Shown here piece by piece: positions 23,692 to 32,943 of a stretch of 38,526 nucleotides of DNA (position 1 is its first letter; the number at the start of each line of letters is the position of its first letter). This DNA comes from Gammaproteobacteria bacterium (GTDB lineage Bacteria > Pseudomonadota > Gammaproteobacteria > DSM-19610). The DNA is taken from the NCBI GenBank assembly GCA_011374975.1, contig DRNU01000069.1, forward strand, positions 1 through 38,526. Direction: 5' to 3'. Both the position numbers and the translations under genes were made by a program. The notes below the pieces were generated by a model. That model had not been told where the DNA came from and did no database searches. It worked only from the letters and a program-made list of their open reading frames with translations.

Positions 23692-24933
23692 ATGGAAGAA
23701 CTGGTTGATCTGGGTATCGCCCTGGCGATCGGATTGCTGATCGGTATCGAGCGCGGCTGGGAAGAGCGTGCTGCGCAGGAAGGCAGCCGTATCGCCGGTA
23801 TCCGCACCTTTGGCCTGTTGGGCCTGCTGGGCGGGTTGTGGGGCCTGCTGGCGGCAGCCATGGGAGAACTGCTGCTGGCAAGCGCGTTCCTGGCCGTGAC
23901 TGCCGTGCTGATAACGGCCTACCTGCGTGACCGCCGTGCCGACCGCAACCTTGGCATCACCACGCTGGTCGCCGCGCTGCTGACCTTTGTGCTGGGCGCT
24001 TTTGCCGCGCGCGGACAGACATACATCGCTGTTACCGGTGCAGTTGCCAGCATCACCCTGTTGAGTCTCAAACCGGTCCTGCACCGCTGGCTATTCAAGC
24101 TGGAGCCGGGAGAGTTCTTTGCCATCCTGAAACTGCTGCTGATCTCCGTGGTGCTGTTGCCGGTGCTGCCGGACCAGGGTTACGGTCCCTGGGGGGCGTT
24201 CAACCCCTACCAGGTCTGGTGGCTGGTGGTACTGATCGCGGGCCTGTCGTTTATCGGTTACCTGGCCATGAAACTGGTCGGGACGGAGCGCGGTATCCTG
24301 CTGACCGGCCTGTTTGGCGGTGTGGTTTCCTCAACGGCGACCACGCTGACCTTTTCCCGCCTGGCCCGGCATCTCAGCGTGGGCCGGGTGCTCTCCGCCG
24401 GTGCACTGGTGGCGTCGATTACCATGTTCCCGCGTGTGCTGATTATTACCAGTGTTGTGAATGCGCAGCTGTTCGCCTATCTTCTGGCCCCCATGGCCCT
24501 GATAACCCTGGTTGCCACGGGATATGCGGTGTGGCTATGGCGCAATAGCGTCGGGAACCCGGACACGGGCGGGATGCTGCTGAAAAACCCTCTGCAGCTC
24601 AAATCGGCGTTGCTGTTCGGGGCACTGCTTGCTGTCATCATGCTGCTGGCCGAGGCGTTCCGGGCCTGGCTGGGAGATAGAGGTATCTACCTGCTTGCGG
24701 TCGTGTCCGGGCTGGCTGATGTGGACGCTATTTCCCTGTCCCTGGCGCACATGGCGCGGACTGACCTGGCTGTCGAGGTGGCTGCCCGCGCTATTCTGGT
24801 CGCGGCACTGGTCAATACGCTGGTGAAAGGCTTGCTGGTTTTTTTTATCGCCGGCGGCGCTATGGCGCGCAGTTTCGCACCGGGACTGGTGTTGATGCTG
24901 CTGGCCGGTGTTGCAGGACTGTTCCTGATCTGA
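23692..24933 (+). CDS. MgtC/SapB-family membrane protein with DUF4010
   Basis: 413 residues from ATG 23692, taken over an in-frame ATG 11 codons earlier since MEELVDLGIALAIGLLIGIERGWEE begins like the family. The first roughly 130 residues are the MgtC/SapB domain (GLLIGIERG, then RTFGLLGLLGG). The rest is a multi-helix DUF4010 region with GLFGGVVSSTATTLTF and SGLADVDAISLSLA. About 11-12 hydrophobic helices. Function of such two-part proteins is not established; links to Mg2+ homeostasis or pH are by family. Ends 25 bases before sbcB and may share transcription. Confidence 0.85.
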   Translation: MEELVDLGIALAIGLLIGIERGWEERAAQEGSRIAGIRTFGLLGLLGGLWGLLAAAMGELLLASAFLAVTAVLITAYLRDRRADRNLGITTLVAALLTFVLGAFAARGQTYIAVTGAVASITLLSLKPVLHRWLFKLEPGEFFAILKLLLISVVLLPVLPDQGYGPWGAFNPYQVWWLVVLIAGLSFIGYLAMKLVGTERGILLTGLFGGVVSSTATTLTFSRLARHLSVGRVLSAGALVASITMFPRVLIITSVVNAQLFAYLLAPMALITLVATGYAVWLWRNSVGNPDTGGMLLKNPLQLKSALLFGALLAVIMLLAEAFRAWLGDRGIYLLAVVSGLADVDAISLSLAHMARTDLAVEVAARAILVAALVNTLVKGLLVFFIAGGAMARSFAPGLVLMLLAGVAGLFLI

Positions 24934-24958
24934 GTCTGTTTGCGGAGAATGACAAGCT

Positions 24959-26386
24959 ATGCCCGTCACGCTTTACTGGCACGATTACGAGACCTTCGGC
25001 GTCGATCCCCGGCGTGACCGGGCGGCACAGTTTGCCGGGCTGCGCACCGATGAAGACCTGAACATCATCGGCGAACCGTTGCTGGTCTACTGCCGGCCGG
25101 CGAGCGATGTGCTGCCACACCCCGAGGCTTGCCTGCTGACCGGTATTACCCCGCAGCTGGCCGGCGAGCAGGGTATCCAGGAGCCGGAATTCATCGCGCA
25201 GATCCATGCCCAGCTGGCCCGGCCCGGCACCTGTGGCCTGGGTTATAACACCCTGCGCTTCGACGATGAGGTGACCCGCTTCACCCTGTACCGGAATTTC
25301 TATGACCCTTATGCCCGCGAGTGGCAGAACGGCAATTCGCGCTGGGATCTGATCGACCTGGCGCGGATGACTTATGCACTGCGTCCGGAAGGTATCGAAT
25401 GGCCTGTGCGCGACGACGGAAAGCCCGGCTTCAGGCTGGAGGATCTGGCTGCGGCCAACAGCATCGGCCACGAGTCCGCGCACGACGCCCTGTCCGATGT
25501 ACATGCCACCATCGGTCTGGCGCGCCTGATCCGGGAGCGTCAGCCGCGTCTGTATGACTGGCTGTTCCAGCTACGCAACAAGCACAAGGCCGGCGCGCAG
25601 CTGGACCTGGTCAGGCACACAGCGGTGTTGCACACCTCGCGTATGTACCCGTCAGAAACCGGTTGTACAACACTGGTCATGCCGCTGGTGTCCGAACCGG
25701 GAAATAACAACAGCGTGCTGGTCTATGATCTGCGCCATGACCCGGCGCCGTTCCTGGCACTGGATGAGGATGCGCTGCGTGCACGCCTGTTCGTGCGCAG
25801 TGATGAGTTGCCTGCCGGCGCAGAACGCCTCCCGGTAAAATCGGTAAAGATCAACAAGTGTCCGGCTCTCGCGCCACTCGGGACGCTGGATGCTGCGGCT
25901 GCCGCACGTATTGCAATCGATGTGGACAGCTGTACACGACACCGGCAGAGCATCCTGGAGGTTCCCGGCTTCATGCAGCGGGTTGCGAAAGCATTTTCAG
26001 GCCGGGAGTTCGCGCCTGCCGGCGATGTGGACGCGGCGCTGTACGAGGGCTTCTTCAGCGACGCAGACCGCGACCTCATGAGCGAGGTGCGCAACGCGGA
26101 CCCGCAACAGCTGGCGCAGAGCCAGTTCAGTTTTAAGGACCGGCGTCTGCCGGAACTGCTGTTCCGTTACCGTGCCCGCAACTGGCCGGAAACGCTGAAC
26201 GAGGACGAGGTACAGCGCTGGGAGGCGTTGCGCCGCCACCGCCTGCTGGACGAGGACGGCGGCGGCAGTATTACCCTGACCGCTTATTTCGAGCGCATCG
26301 CGCAATTAAGGCAGGAGCGCGGGGAGAGTGCGGATGCCGGCAAGATCCTCGATGCGCTGGAGGCCTGGGGCAGGGCTCTGCTGTAA
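24959..26386 (+). CDS. sbcB: Exonuclease I
   Basis: 475 residues, matching E. coli exonuclease I length. DEDDh catalytic residues are visible: D9/E11 in WHDYETFG, Asp in YNTLRFDDEVTRFTLYRNFYDPY, and His/Asp in HDALSDVHATIGLA. The C-terminal half holds the SH3-like and helical domains seen in the family. It digests single-stranded DNA 3'-5' in recombination and mismatch repair. GGAGA lies 12 bases before ATG 24959. No damage seen. Confidence 0.95.
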   Translation: MPVTLYWHDYETFGVDPRRDRAAQFAGLRTDEDLNIIGEPLLVYCRPASDVLPHPEACLLTGITPQLAGEQGIQEPEFIAQIHAQLARPGTCGLGYNTLRFDDEVTRFTLYRNFYDPYAREWQNGNSRWDLIDLARMTYALRPEGIEWPVRDDGKPGFRLEDLAAANSIGHESAHDALSDVHATIGLARLIRERQPRLYDWLFQLRNKHKAGAQLDLVRHTAVLHTSRMYPSETGCTTLVMPLVSEPGNNNSVLVYDLRHDPAPFLALDEDALRARLFVRSDELPAGAERLPVKSVKINKCPALAPLGTLDAAAAARIAIDVDSCTRHRQSILEVPGFMQRVAKAFSGREFAPAGDVDAALYEGFFSDADRDLMSEVRNADPQQLAQSQFSFKDRRLPELLFRYRARNWPETLNEDEVQRWEALRRHRLLDEDGGGSITLTAYFERIAQLRQERGESADAGKILDALEAWGRALL

Positions 26387-26515
26387 CAGCACACCAGGTT
26401 GTTATCAGGCGTGTCGGAAATCGTGTGCAGGGATGACTTTGGCAGCTTTTTCAGTCATATTTCCCGCACTGTGCCCCTCGCTTAATGCCGGGTGGATAAA
26501 TTAACAGAATGAGAC

Positions 26516-28639
26516 ATGGCCATTATTAAAATCACACCTTTCCAGCGGGTAGTCCTCAGCCTGGTGCTAGGCATCGTTTTCGGTGTCATCATCGGGGAGC
26601 CGGCAGGTAAACTGGATATTGTCGGCGACGCCTATATCCGCCTGCTGCAAATGACGGTGCTGCCCTATATCCTGTTTTCGCTGATTGGCGGGCTCGGACG
26701 GCTGGATATGGATATGGCCAGGCGTATCGGTGTTGCCGGGGCGGGGTTGATCCTGTTCCTGTGGGCGACCACCATGGTTGGCTTGCTGGCCATGCCGTTT
26801 GCCTTTCCCGACTGGACCTCGGCGTCCTTCTTCAGCAGCAGCCTGATTAGCCAGCCCGCCAGCTTCGATCCGCTTACGCTGTATATCCCGGCCAACCCGT
26901 TCCGCTCGCTCGCCAATACTACTGTGCCCGCCGTGGTGGTGTTCAGTATCGGCACCGGCGTCGCGCTGATCTCGGTCGCCAACAAGGACGGCCTGTTACT
27001 GATATTACAGAATGTCAGCGATGCCCTGATGCGCATTGCCTCCTTTGTTGCCAAACTTGCGCCGATCGGTATTTTTGCACTTTCCGCCGCTGCCGCCGGC
27101 ACGCTGGACATTCAGTCGCTGGCGCGCCTGCAGGTCTACCTGTGGGTCTACGCCGGCGCCTGGCTGGTGCTGACCTTTTTTACCCTGCCGATGTTTGTCG
27201 CCTGGGCGACACCCTTCAGTTACCGTGAGGTGATGAAGGATGCGCGCACTGCCATGGTGACGTCCTTTGCCGCGGGTACGGTGCTGGTGGTGCTGCCGAT
27301 GATTGTCGAACGCAGCAAGGCGTTACTGGCGAAACACGGTATGGATGACAGGGAAGCCTGCACCGCGGTCGATGTGCTGGTGCCGACGGCCTACAGTTTC
27401 CCCAGTGTCGGTACGCTGCTGGGTATCGGCTTTATCCTGTTTGCCGGCTGGTTCGTCGGCTCGCCGCTGGATATTGCGCAGTACCCCGGCTTTGTTGTGA
27501 CCGGTGCGGTTTCAGCCTTCGGCACCATGGCGGTTGCGCTGCCGTTCATGCTGGATTATTTCCACCTGCCCTCGGATATGTTCCAGCTCTACCTGCTGGG
27601 CAGTGTCATGACCGCACGCTTCGCGACGGTGCTGGCGACCATGCATGCCGTGGTTATCAGTCTGCTGGGTGCCAGTATGATGCTGGGCAAGGTCAGGAAA
27701 ATCGGCCTGCTCCAGGTGCTGTCGGCCACAGTAATGGTCATGACCTTGTTTATGTGGGGACTGGGCATACTTCTGACCAATGTCATTCCCTACAAATATA
27801 CCGGCTATGAATCGTTCGTCTCCATGCTGCCGATGGAACAGGTCACCCATGAGCGGGCTGTTGAAATGCCTGAAAAACTGTCCGGGGATCTGCTCGGGCA
27901 GCCGCGCCTGGCCGTAATCAAGGAACGGGGCACGCTGCGGGTTGGCTACCCGGCGGATGCCCTGCCGTTTGCATTCCGCGGCGAACAGGGGCACGTGGTG
28001 GGTTACGATATAGACCTGATGCGTGTGCTGGCCAGGAAGCTGGATGTCGGCCTGGACCTGGTGCGGGTGAAAAAGGCCCAGGCCGGGGCGGCCCTGAATG
28101 AGGGGCGCATCGATGTGTTTGTCGGTGCCCTGATCGTCACCACCCGGCGCGCCCAGGAGTGGAATTTCAGCCAGCCCTATCTGTATGAGCACATCGGCTT
28201 CGTGGTACAGGACTACCGCCGCACCGAATTCTCCAGCCTGGACAGAATACGGGCCACGCGGCAATTGCGTATCGGGGCCCTGCGTGCCCTGAATGACACC
28301 CTGTACGGGCCGCTTGTCCGCGAATACCTTGGCGATGATGTCGAAATTGTGCCGATCGATTCACCCAGGGACTATATGACCGGCAAGGTGGATGTCGATG
28401 CGATGGTGTATACCGCCGAATCAGGTTCGGCCTGGACACTGGTCTATCCCGACTATTCGGTCGTCGTCCCGCAGGGAATGTCGTCGAAGGTTGCGGTCGG
28501 ACTGGTGCTGCCGAACCGCCAGGCGGATTTCGAAAGTTTTATCAACCTGTGGCTTGAAGTCGAAGACACGGGCGGGTTGCTGGAGCGGCTGGAGAAATAC
28601 TGGATCTACGGCAATACGAAAAAGGGCGAGGGAAAATGA
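26516..28639 (+). CDS. Dicarboxylate/amino-acid symporter fused to a periplasmic binding-protein domain
   Basis: 707 residues. Residues 10-425 form a DAACS/SDF-type symporter: ITPFQRVVLSLVLGI, TVLPYILFSL, NPFRSLANTTVPAVVVFSIGTGVAL, SFAAGTVLVVLPMIVE. The NMDGT substrate motif of glutamate carriers is replaced by PTAYSFPSVGT (290-300). After the last helix (about 405-423), residues 463-697 are an extracytoplasmic solute-binding protein family 3 domain (GTLRVGYPADALPFAF, GYDIDLMRVLARKL, DVFVGALIVTTRRAQEWNFSQPY). The two halves are in one uninterrupted frame. A secondary transporter carrying its own binding domain is unusual. ATGA overlap with the amidohydrolase gene ties the two products together. 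Confidence 0.9.
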   Translation: MAIIKITPFQRVVLSLVLGIVFGVIIGEPAGKLDIVGDAYIRLLQMTVLPYILFSLIGGLGRLDMDMARRIGVAGAGLILFLWATTMVGLLAMPFAFPDWTSASFFSSSLISQPASFDPLTLYIPANPFRSLANTTVPAVVVFSIGTGVALISVANKDGLLLILQNVSDALMRIASFVAKLAPIGIFALSAAAAGTLDIQSLARLQVYLWVYAGAWLVLTFFTLPMFVAWATPFSYREVMKDARTAMVTSFAAGTVLVVLPMIVERSKALLAKHGMDDREACTAVDVLVPTAYSFPSVGTLLGIGFILFAGWFVGSPLDIAQYPGFVVTGAVSAFGTMAVALPFMLDYFHLPSDMFQLYLLGSVMTARFATVLATMHAVVISLLGASMMLGKVRKIGLLQVLSATVMVMTLFMWGLGILLTNVIPYKYTGYESFVSMLPMEQVTHERAVEMPEKLSGDLLGQPRLAVIKERGTLRVGYPADALPFAFRGEQGHVVGYDIDLMRVLARKLDVGLDLVRVKKAQAGAALNEGRIDVFVGALIVTTRRAQEWNFSQPYLYEHIGFVVQDYRRTEFSSLDRIRATRQLRIGALRALNDTLYGPLVREYLGDDVEIVPIDSPRDYMTGKVDVDAMVYTAESGSAWTLVYPDYSVVVPQGMSSKVAVGLVLPNRQADFESFINLWLEVEDTGGLLERLEKYWIYGNTKKGEGK

Positions 28640-29478
28640 CAGAAATGAGCATTGATGATTGCGTTGCGGCGATACGTGAACGCAAGACCTTTCATGCATC
28701 CGTCAATGACGGCGCGTTGTCCGTCAAGATCGAGGATTACACACACTTTGTATGCACTGCGATCCACAACGGGCACCGCCTGCGCTCCGGCCTGGCTGAA
28801 AAATGCGCCCTCAGCGAGGCGGAACGCCTGCGCGAAGAGGACCCCTATACCGCGGACATCGCCGCGAATATGCCGATCACGGTGGTCGGCAACGATTCCC
28901 GCTACGAGTATGACCTGAACCGGGCATCAGAGACCTGTGTCTACGAGGAGGCCTGGGGTCAGCAGGTCTGGCGTGAGCCGCTGAGCGAGGACGAAAAGGC
29001 GACCAGCCTGGCGAAGCACAGTGCGTTCTATACGGTGCTGGGCGCGCTCTATGAACGGCTCGAATCGATGCACCCGCAAGTGCTGGCCTATGACGTTCAT
29101 TCCTATAACTACCGCCGCCCGGGCATGGGTGATGTGCCGCTTTTCAATATCGGCACCGAGCAACTGGATACGCAGCGCTGGCAAGCTGTTATCGACAGCT
29201 GGGCCGACAGGCTGGACAGTATAAAGTTACCGGATATAGAGGTACGGGCAGCGATCAACGAAGTCTTTTACGGACGCGGCTACCAGGCGACGTTTGTCGG
29301 AAAATTTTTCCGCAATACCCTGGTGTTGCCGACCGAGCTGAAAAAGGTCTTCATGGATGAGTTGTCGGGTGAACCGTATCCGGACGTGCTGGAGGTGTTG
29401 CAGGCGGAGTTTGAGCAGGCCATCAGCGAACACGCGCAGTCTTTTGCCCGGGGAGGCGGCCGGGCAAGTTCTGGCTGA
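28636..29478 (+). CDS. N-formylglutamate amidohydrolase-like protein
   Basis: 280 residues, no signal peptide. Segments CTAIHNGHRLRSG, EEDPYTADIAAN, VVGNDSRYEYDLNRASE and YDVHSYNYRR follow the order of metal-binding residues in the N-formylglutamate amidohydrolase family (HNGH/H-x-G, DSRYEYDLNR, DxHS). These enzymes release formate from N-formyl amino acids or cleave related amides. ATG 28636 overlaps the transporter stop by four bases. I infer that the fused transporter imports the substrate this enzyme cleaves; the true substrate is not shown by sequence. Confidence 0.8.
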   Translation: MTEMSIDDCVAAIRERKTFHASVNDGALSVKIEDYTHFVCTAIHNGHRLRSGLAEKCALSEAERLREEDPYTADIAANMPITVVGNDSRYEYDLNRASETCVYEEAWGQQVWREPLSEDEKATSLAKHSAFYTVLGALYERLESMHPQVLAYDVHSYNYRRPGMGDVPLFNIGTEQLDTQRWQAVIDSWADRLDSIKLPDIEVRAAINEVFYGRGYQATFVGKFFRNTLVLPTELKKVFMDELSGEPYPDVLEVLQAEFEQAISEHAQSFARGGGRASSG

Positions 29479-29554
29479 TCCCGCTTCTGCGTCTATTGCC
29501 GCTCCCACAGAAAAGCCGCTGCCACTGGCAAGGCAAGAATCCCCATGACGGGTT

Positions 29555-30427
29555 TTACGCACCCCCCGCCAGTACCTCGCGCATGGCATTCTGGAAACGG
29601 CGGGTCTGTTCATGCGTGTCGCCCAGCAGGGAAAAGATGGCCAGCATGGCCCTGCGCGGCAGTTCATCGGCGTAGTAGCGGTCATGTCGGCAGGCTTCCA
29701 GTAACTGGGTCAGCGCGGTTTCATAATCATCCTGCAGCATGGCGAGTGCGGCGCGGCTGAGACGTGCTTCTATGGCGTCGGGTGTTTTCTCCAGCTCGCT
29801 TTCCAGTGCGTCGATCGCAGGCGCCTGTTGTGCCAGGTGCAGCATCTTTGCGTGTACCTGCAGGTTGCTGATCTCGGCCTGCGAACGGATATTGTGCGGC
29901 ATGCTCGCAATGCAGATCTCGATATCGGCGTAGCGCTTTTCACGCAGCAGTAACTTGATAGCGGTGCTGTACAGTTTCAGGTCATCCGGCCGTTCGGCAC
30001 TGGCCTCGGCCAGGATCTCCAGCGCGCCGCTCACGTTGCCGGACTGGTAACTGCGCAGGGCCTGGGCCAGGGCTGTGTCCTGTGCGGGCTGCACGTGCTT
30101 GTCAATAACACTGCGCAGGGCGCCTTCCGACTGGGCGCCATGGATCGATTCGACCACGTCACCCCGGTGATAGATTTTCACGGTTGGAACGCTGGTAATG
30201 CCATTGTCCCTGGCGAGGGATTTTTGCGCGTCGGTATTGATGTTGACCAGCAGGAAACGGCCCTGGTATTCCTCGCTGAGTTTCTCCAGTACCTGCCACA
30301 GCCTGAAGCAGGGTCCGGCGCCCGGAGTCCAGTAGTTGACCAGTACCGCGCCCCGGTGTGAGTTGTCGATCACCAGTTGCCGGAAATTCTCGCGTGTGCC
30401 GTCGAAGACGTGGTTCAGATTGCCCAT
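29555..30427 (-). CDS. CnoX-like thioredoxin-fold/TPR chaperone
   Basis: About 290 residues from ATG 30427; a TTG seven codons earlier is also possible, and neither has a clear ribosome site. Residues 1-110 are thioredoxin-fold (VNYWTPGAGPC at 30-40, GITSVPTVKIYHRGDVVE with the cis-Pro). The active site is A37-G-P-C40: the first cysteine of WCGPC is replaced by Ala, so no dithiol exchange. Residues 120-290 are TPR-type helices ending in DDYETALTQLLEACRHDRYYADELPRRAMLAIFSLLG. This matches CnoX/YbbN, a holdase chaperone passing clients to GroEL and DnaK. Stands downstream of the c-di-GMP operon without overlap. Confidence 0.88.
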   Translation of the reverse strand: MGNLNHVFDGTRENFRQLVIDNSHRGAVLVNYWTPGAGPCFRLWQVLEKLSEEYQGRFLLVNINTDAQKSLARDNGITSVPTVKIYHRGDVVESIHGAQSEGALRSVIDKHVQPAQDTALAQALRSYQSGNVSGALEILAEASAERPDDLKLYSTAIKLLLREKRYADIEICIASMPHNIRSQAEISNLQVHAKMLHLAQQAPAIDALESELEKTPDAIEARLSRAALAMLQDDYETALTQLLEACRHDRYYADELPRRAMLAIFSLLGDTHEQTRRFQNAMREVLAGGA

Positions 30428-30459
30428 GCGGGGTAGTTTACCAGCCAATGATTTTGGCT

Positions 30460-32943
30460 TCAGGTCGTTCTGGATAAATTAATTTCGGCCAGAATATCCT
30501 GCAACGGGCGTGGGCGCTCGATGCCGTAGCCCTGGGCAAAATCGATGCCGCAGTCACTGGCTTCCTGGAGGATGGCATCATTTTCCACGAATTCCGCAAT
30601 CGTTCTGAGTCCCATGACACGCCCGATCTGTGCAATGGATTCGACGATAGAGCGGCTGACAGGGTTATCGACGATATCGCGCACGAAATGGCCGTCGATC
30701 TTGATGTTGTCAACCGGCAGGTTGCTCAGGTAGCGGAATGAGCTCAGGCCGCTGCCGAAGTCATCCAGCGAAAAGCTGCACCCCAGGTGTTTCAGCTTCT
30801 CGATGACTTCTATCGCGCGGGTCAGGTTGCCTATGGCCGCAGTTTCGGTGATTTCGAAGGTGATGAGCCGGGGATTGAGGCCACTGCGCTCAAACTGCTC
30901 GATGACATAATCCAGGAACGTGCTGTCGCCCAGTGACTGGGCGGACAGGTTGAGGCCGAACCCGGGGATGTCAGGGCCGGCGCTGTCTTTTGCAAGCCCG
31001 GCTTCTGCAAGTGTCGCGAAAGTGTTTTTGATAACCCATTTATCGATGGCGGGCATTAACTGGTAGCGTTCGGCAGCAGGGATAAACCGGCCCGGCGGGA
31101 CCAGCTTGTCCGCGCCGTCTTGCATGCGGATCAGGATTTCATAGTGCCGGGCCAGGCCCTGTGTCTTGCTGATGGGGTCGATCAACTGGCTGAACAGGAC
31201 AAACCTGTTGTTCTCAAGGCTCTTGTTCAGTGTCTGCAGCCACTGCATATCCCCGCTGCGCTGGATGATGTCCTCGTCCGTGGGCTCATAGATATGAATC
31301 CGGTTCCTGCCCTTGTCCTTGGCGATGTAGCAGGCGGAATCCGCTGTCATCAGCAGGTCACTGGTTGTCGCATGGCCGTGCGTGATGGGAACCAGACCGA
31401 TACTGGCGCCGATTTCAAAGCTGTGTTGCTGCCAGTTGAAGCGGAAAGTACTGGTGGTGTCCTTGATGAGCATCGCCAGCTTCTCGGCGCTTTCCATCGA
31501 GCAGTCCTTCAGGATAATGCCGAATTCATCGCCGCCCAGGCGGGCGAACACGTCATGTTTGCGTATTTTCCCGTTGATCTGCACAGTCAGCTGCCTGAGC
31601 AGTTCATCGCCCGCCTTGTGGCCGCAGGTGTCGTTGACAATCTTGAACTGGTCGAGATCGATGTAGCACAGGGCATGCTCGGTGGCTTCATCATTGGCTT
31701 CGATCAGGGCCCTGGACAGCTGGGCCTCGAACTCGCGCCTGTTGAGCAGCCCGGTCAGGTCGTCGTGCGAGGCCTGGTAGGCCAGTTCCTCTGACATGCG
31801 GTGCAGTTTGGAAAAGTCGTGGAACACCAGCACCATGCCGATAATCTCGTTGCGGGTGTCCCGGATAGGCGTTGCCGTGTCCTGGATAATAAATTCCTTG
31901 CCATCGTGCCGGGTCAGCGTCAGCAGAAAGTCATGGTGTATGGTGTTGCCGCCATTGACACAGTCATAGATCGGGTACTCGATAGGTACGCGGGTATTCG
32001 ATGAGATGACCTTGAAGACTTCATGCAGCGGGCGCCGGTTGGCGCTGAAAAAAGTCCACCCGGTCAGTTTTTCCGCCGCCGGGTTGAGGTAGGTGATGGC
32101 GCCGGATGCATTGGTGGTAATCACGCCTTCACCCAGCGATTCAAGTGTTGTCTGGGCCTTGACCTTCTCGATGAACAGCTCGTCATTGGCGCGTTCCCTC
32201 TCCCGGGTGCGGGCCTGTTCCAGCGACGTGGCCATGGCATTGATGCTCTCCTGCAGTATGCCGATTTCCCCGCCCGCGTCCACCGCAATGCGTTTGTGCA
32301 GTTCGCCCTTGCTGATGGTGTCTGTAATCGAGGTAAGCGAGCGTATCGGGGAGGTCACGCTGCGGGCCATCAGGGAGGCGAAGTAGGCGGTGATCAGCAG
32401 TGCAACAGCCGTGATCAGGAAGCCGTTGATCAGGACCCGGGTCTGCTGTTCGATGGCATGCTCCCGGGTGAGGACCACCTGCACGTTGCCGATCAGTTCC
32501 GGGGCAAGGCCGGAGCTTTCTTCGGCTGAAGATGCGGATTCGTAATCATCCACGGCCAGGCTTGAGTAGAAAACCGGTGCCTTGAATACCCGGTACAGTC
32601 CGTCGTTGCCGGATTGAATGATGCTTTCCAGGTCGGCGCCGTCCGGGGCGTTGGTGTGTGCAATCGGCCGGCCCCCGGCATCCGACACAATAATGGCCGT
32701 GATATCGGGGTCGTGCGCCGAAGCATAGATCAGCTTGGTGAGTGCCGCTTCGTTACCGGACAGAACTCCGTACTCGGCAGCAGGAGACAGGAGGGCGGCA
32801 ACGGACTGCCCCTTGGTGTTGAGCGCGGCGTCTATATCGGATATCTGGCTCCAGATAAAGAATGAGGAGAGCAGGAGGCCGGTGATGGTCAGCGGCAGCA
32901 GTGTCACCAGAAAGACTTTGCTCTGGATTTTCAGACTATTCAT
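30460..32943 (-). CDS. Membrane sensor GGDEF-EAL protein (HAMP, PAS)
   Basis: 827 residues. TM1 about 11-32, periplasmic region 33-168, TM2 about 170-190, HAMP 190-245, PAS 260-380, GGDEF 390-555, EAL 565-815. The cyclase site GGDEF is at 470-474 with an upstream RKHD inhibitory site (461-464). The phosphodiesterase site reads E602-I-L with N665 (NLS), E697 (FEITE), D727-D728 (DDFGSG) and K748, so both activities look possible. The PAS domain (GEGVITTNASGAITYLNPAAEKLTGW) may bind a cofactor. It overlaps the binding-protein gene by eight bases. The output direction (make or degrade c-di-GMP) cannot be told from sequence. Confidence 0.92.
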   Translation of the reverse strand: MNSLKIQSKVFLVTLLPLTITGLLLSSFFIWSQISDIDAALNTKGQSVAALLSPAAEYGVLSGNEAALTKLIYASAHDPDITAIIVSDAGGRPIAHTNAPDGADLESIIQSGNDGLYRVFKAPVFYSSLAVDDYESASSAEESSGLAPELIGNVQVVLTREHAIEQQTRVLINGFLITAVALLITAYFASLMARSVTSPIRSLTSITDTISKGELHKRIAVDAGGEIGILQESINAMATSLEQARTRERERANDELFIEKVKAQTTLESLGEGVITTNASGAITYLNPAAEKLTGWTFFSANRRPLHEVFKVISSNTRVPIEYPIYDCVNGGNTIHHDFLLTLTRHDGKEFIIQDTATPIRDTRNEIIGMVLVFHDFSKLHRMSEELAYQASHDDLTGLLNRREFEAQLSRALIEANDEATEHALCYIDLDQFKIVNDTCGHKAGDELLRQLTVQINGKIRKHDVFARLGGDEFGIILKDCSMESAEKLAMLIKDTTSTFRFNWQQHSFEIGASIGLVPITHGHATTSDLLMTADSACYIAKDKGRNRIHIYEPTDEDIIQRSGDMQWLQTLNKSLENNRFVLFSQLIDPISKTQGLARHYEILIRMQDGADKLVPPGRFIPAAERYQLMPAIDKWVIKNTFATLAEAGLAKDSAGPDIPGFGLNLSAQSLGDSTFLDYVIEQFERSGLNPRLITFEITETAAIGNLTRAIEVIEKLKHLGCSFSLDDFGSGLSSFRYLSNLPVDNIKIDGHFVRDIVDNPVSRSIVESIAQIGRVMGLRTIAEFVENDAILQEASDCGIDFAQGYGIERPRPLQDILAEINLSRTT

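Noticed and set aside
30460-32943. The GGDEF-EAL gene considered as inactive like the left-edge copy
   Set aside because: Frame is continuous and all catalytic residues (GGDEF, E602, N665, D727/D728, K748) are present.
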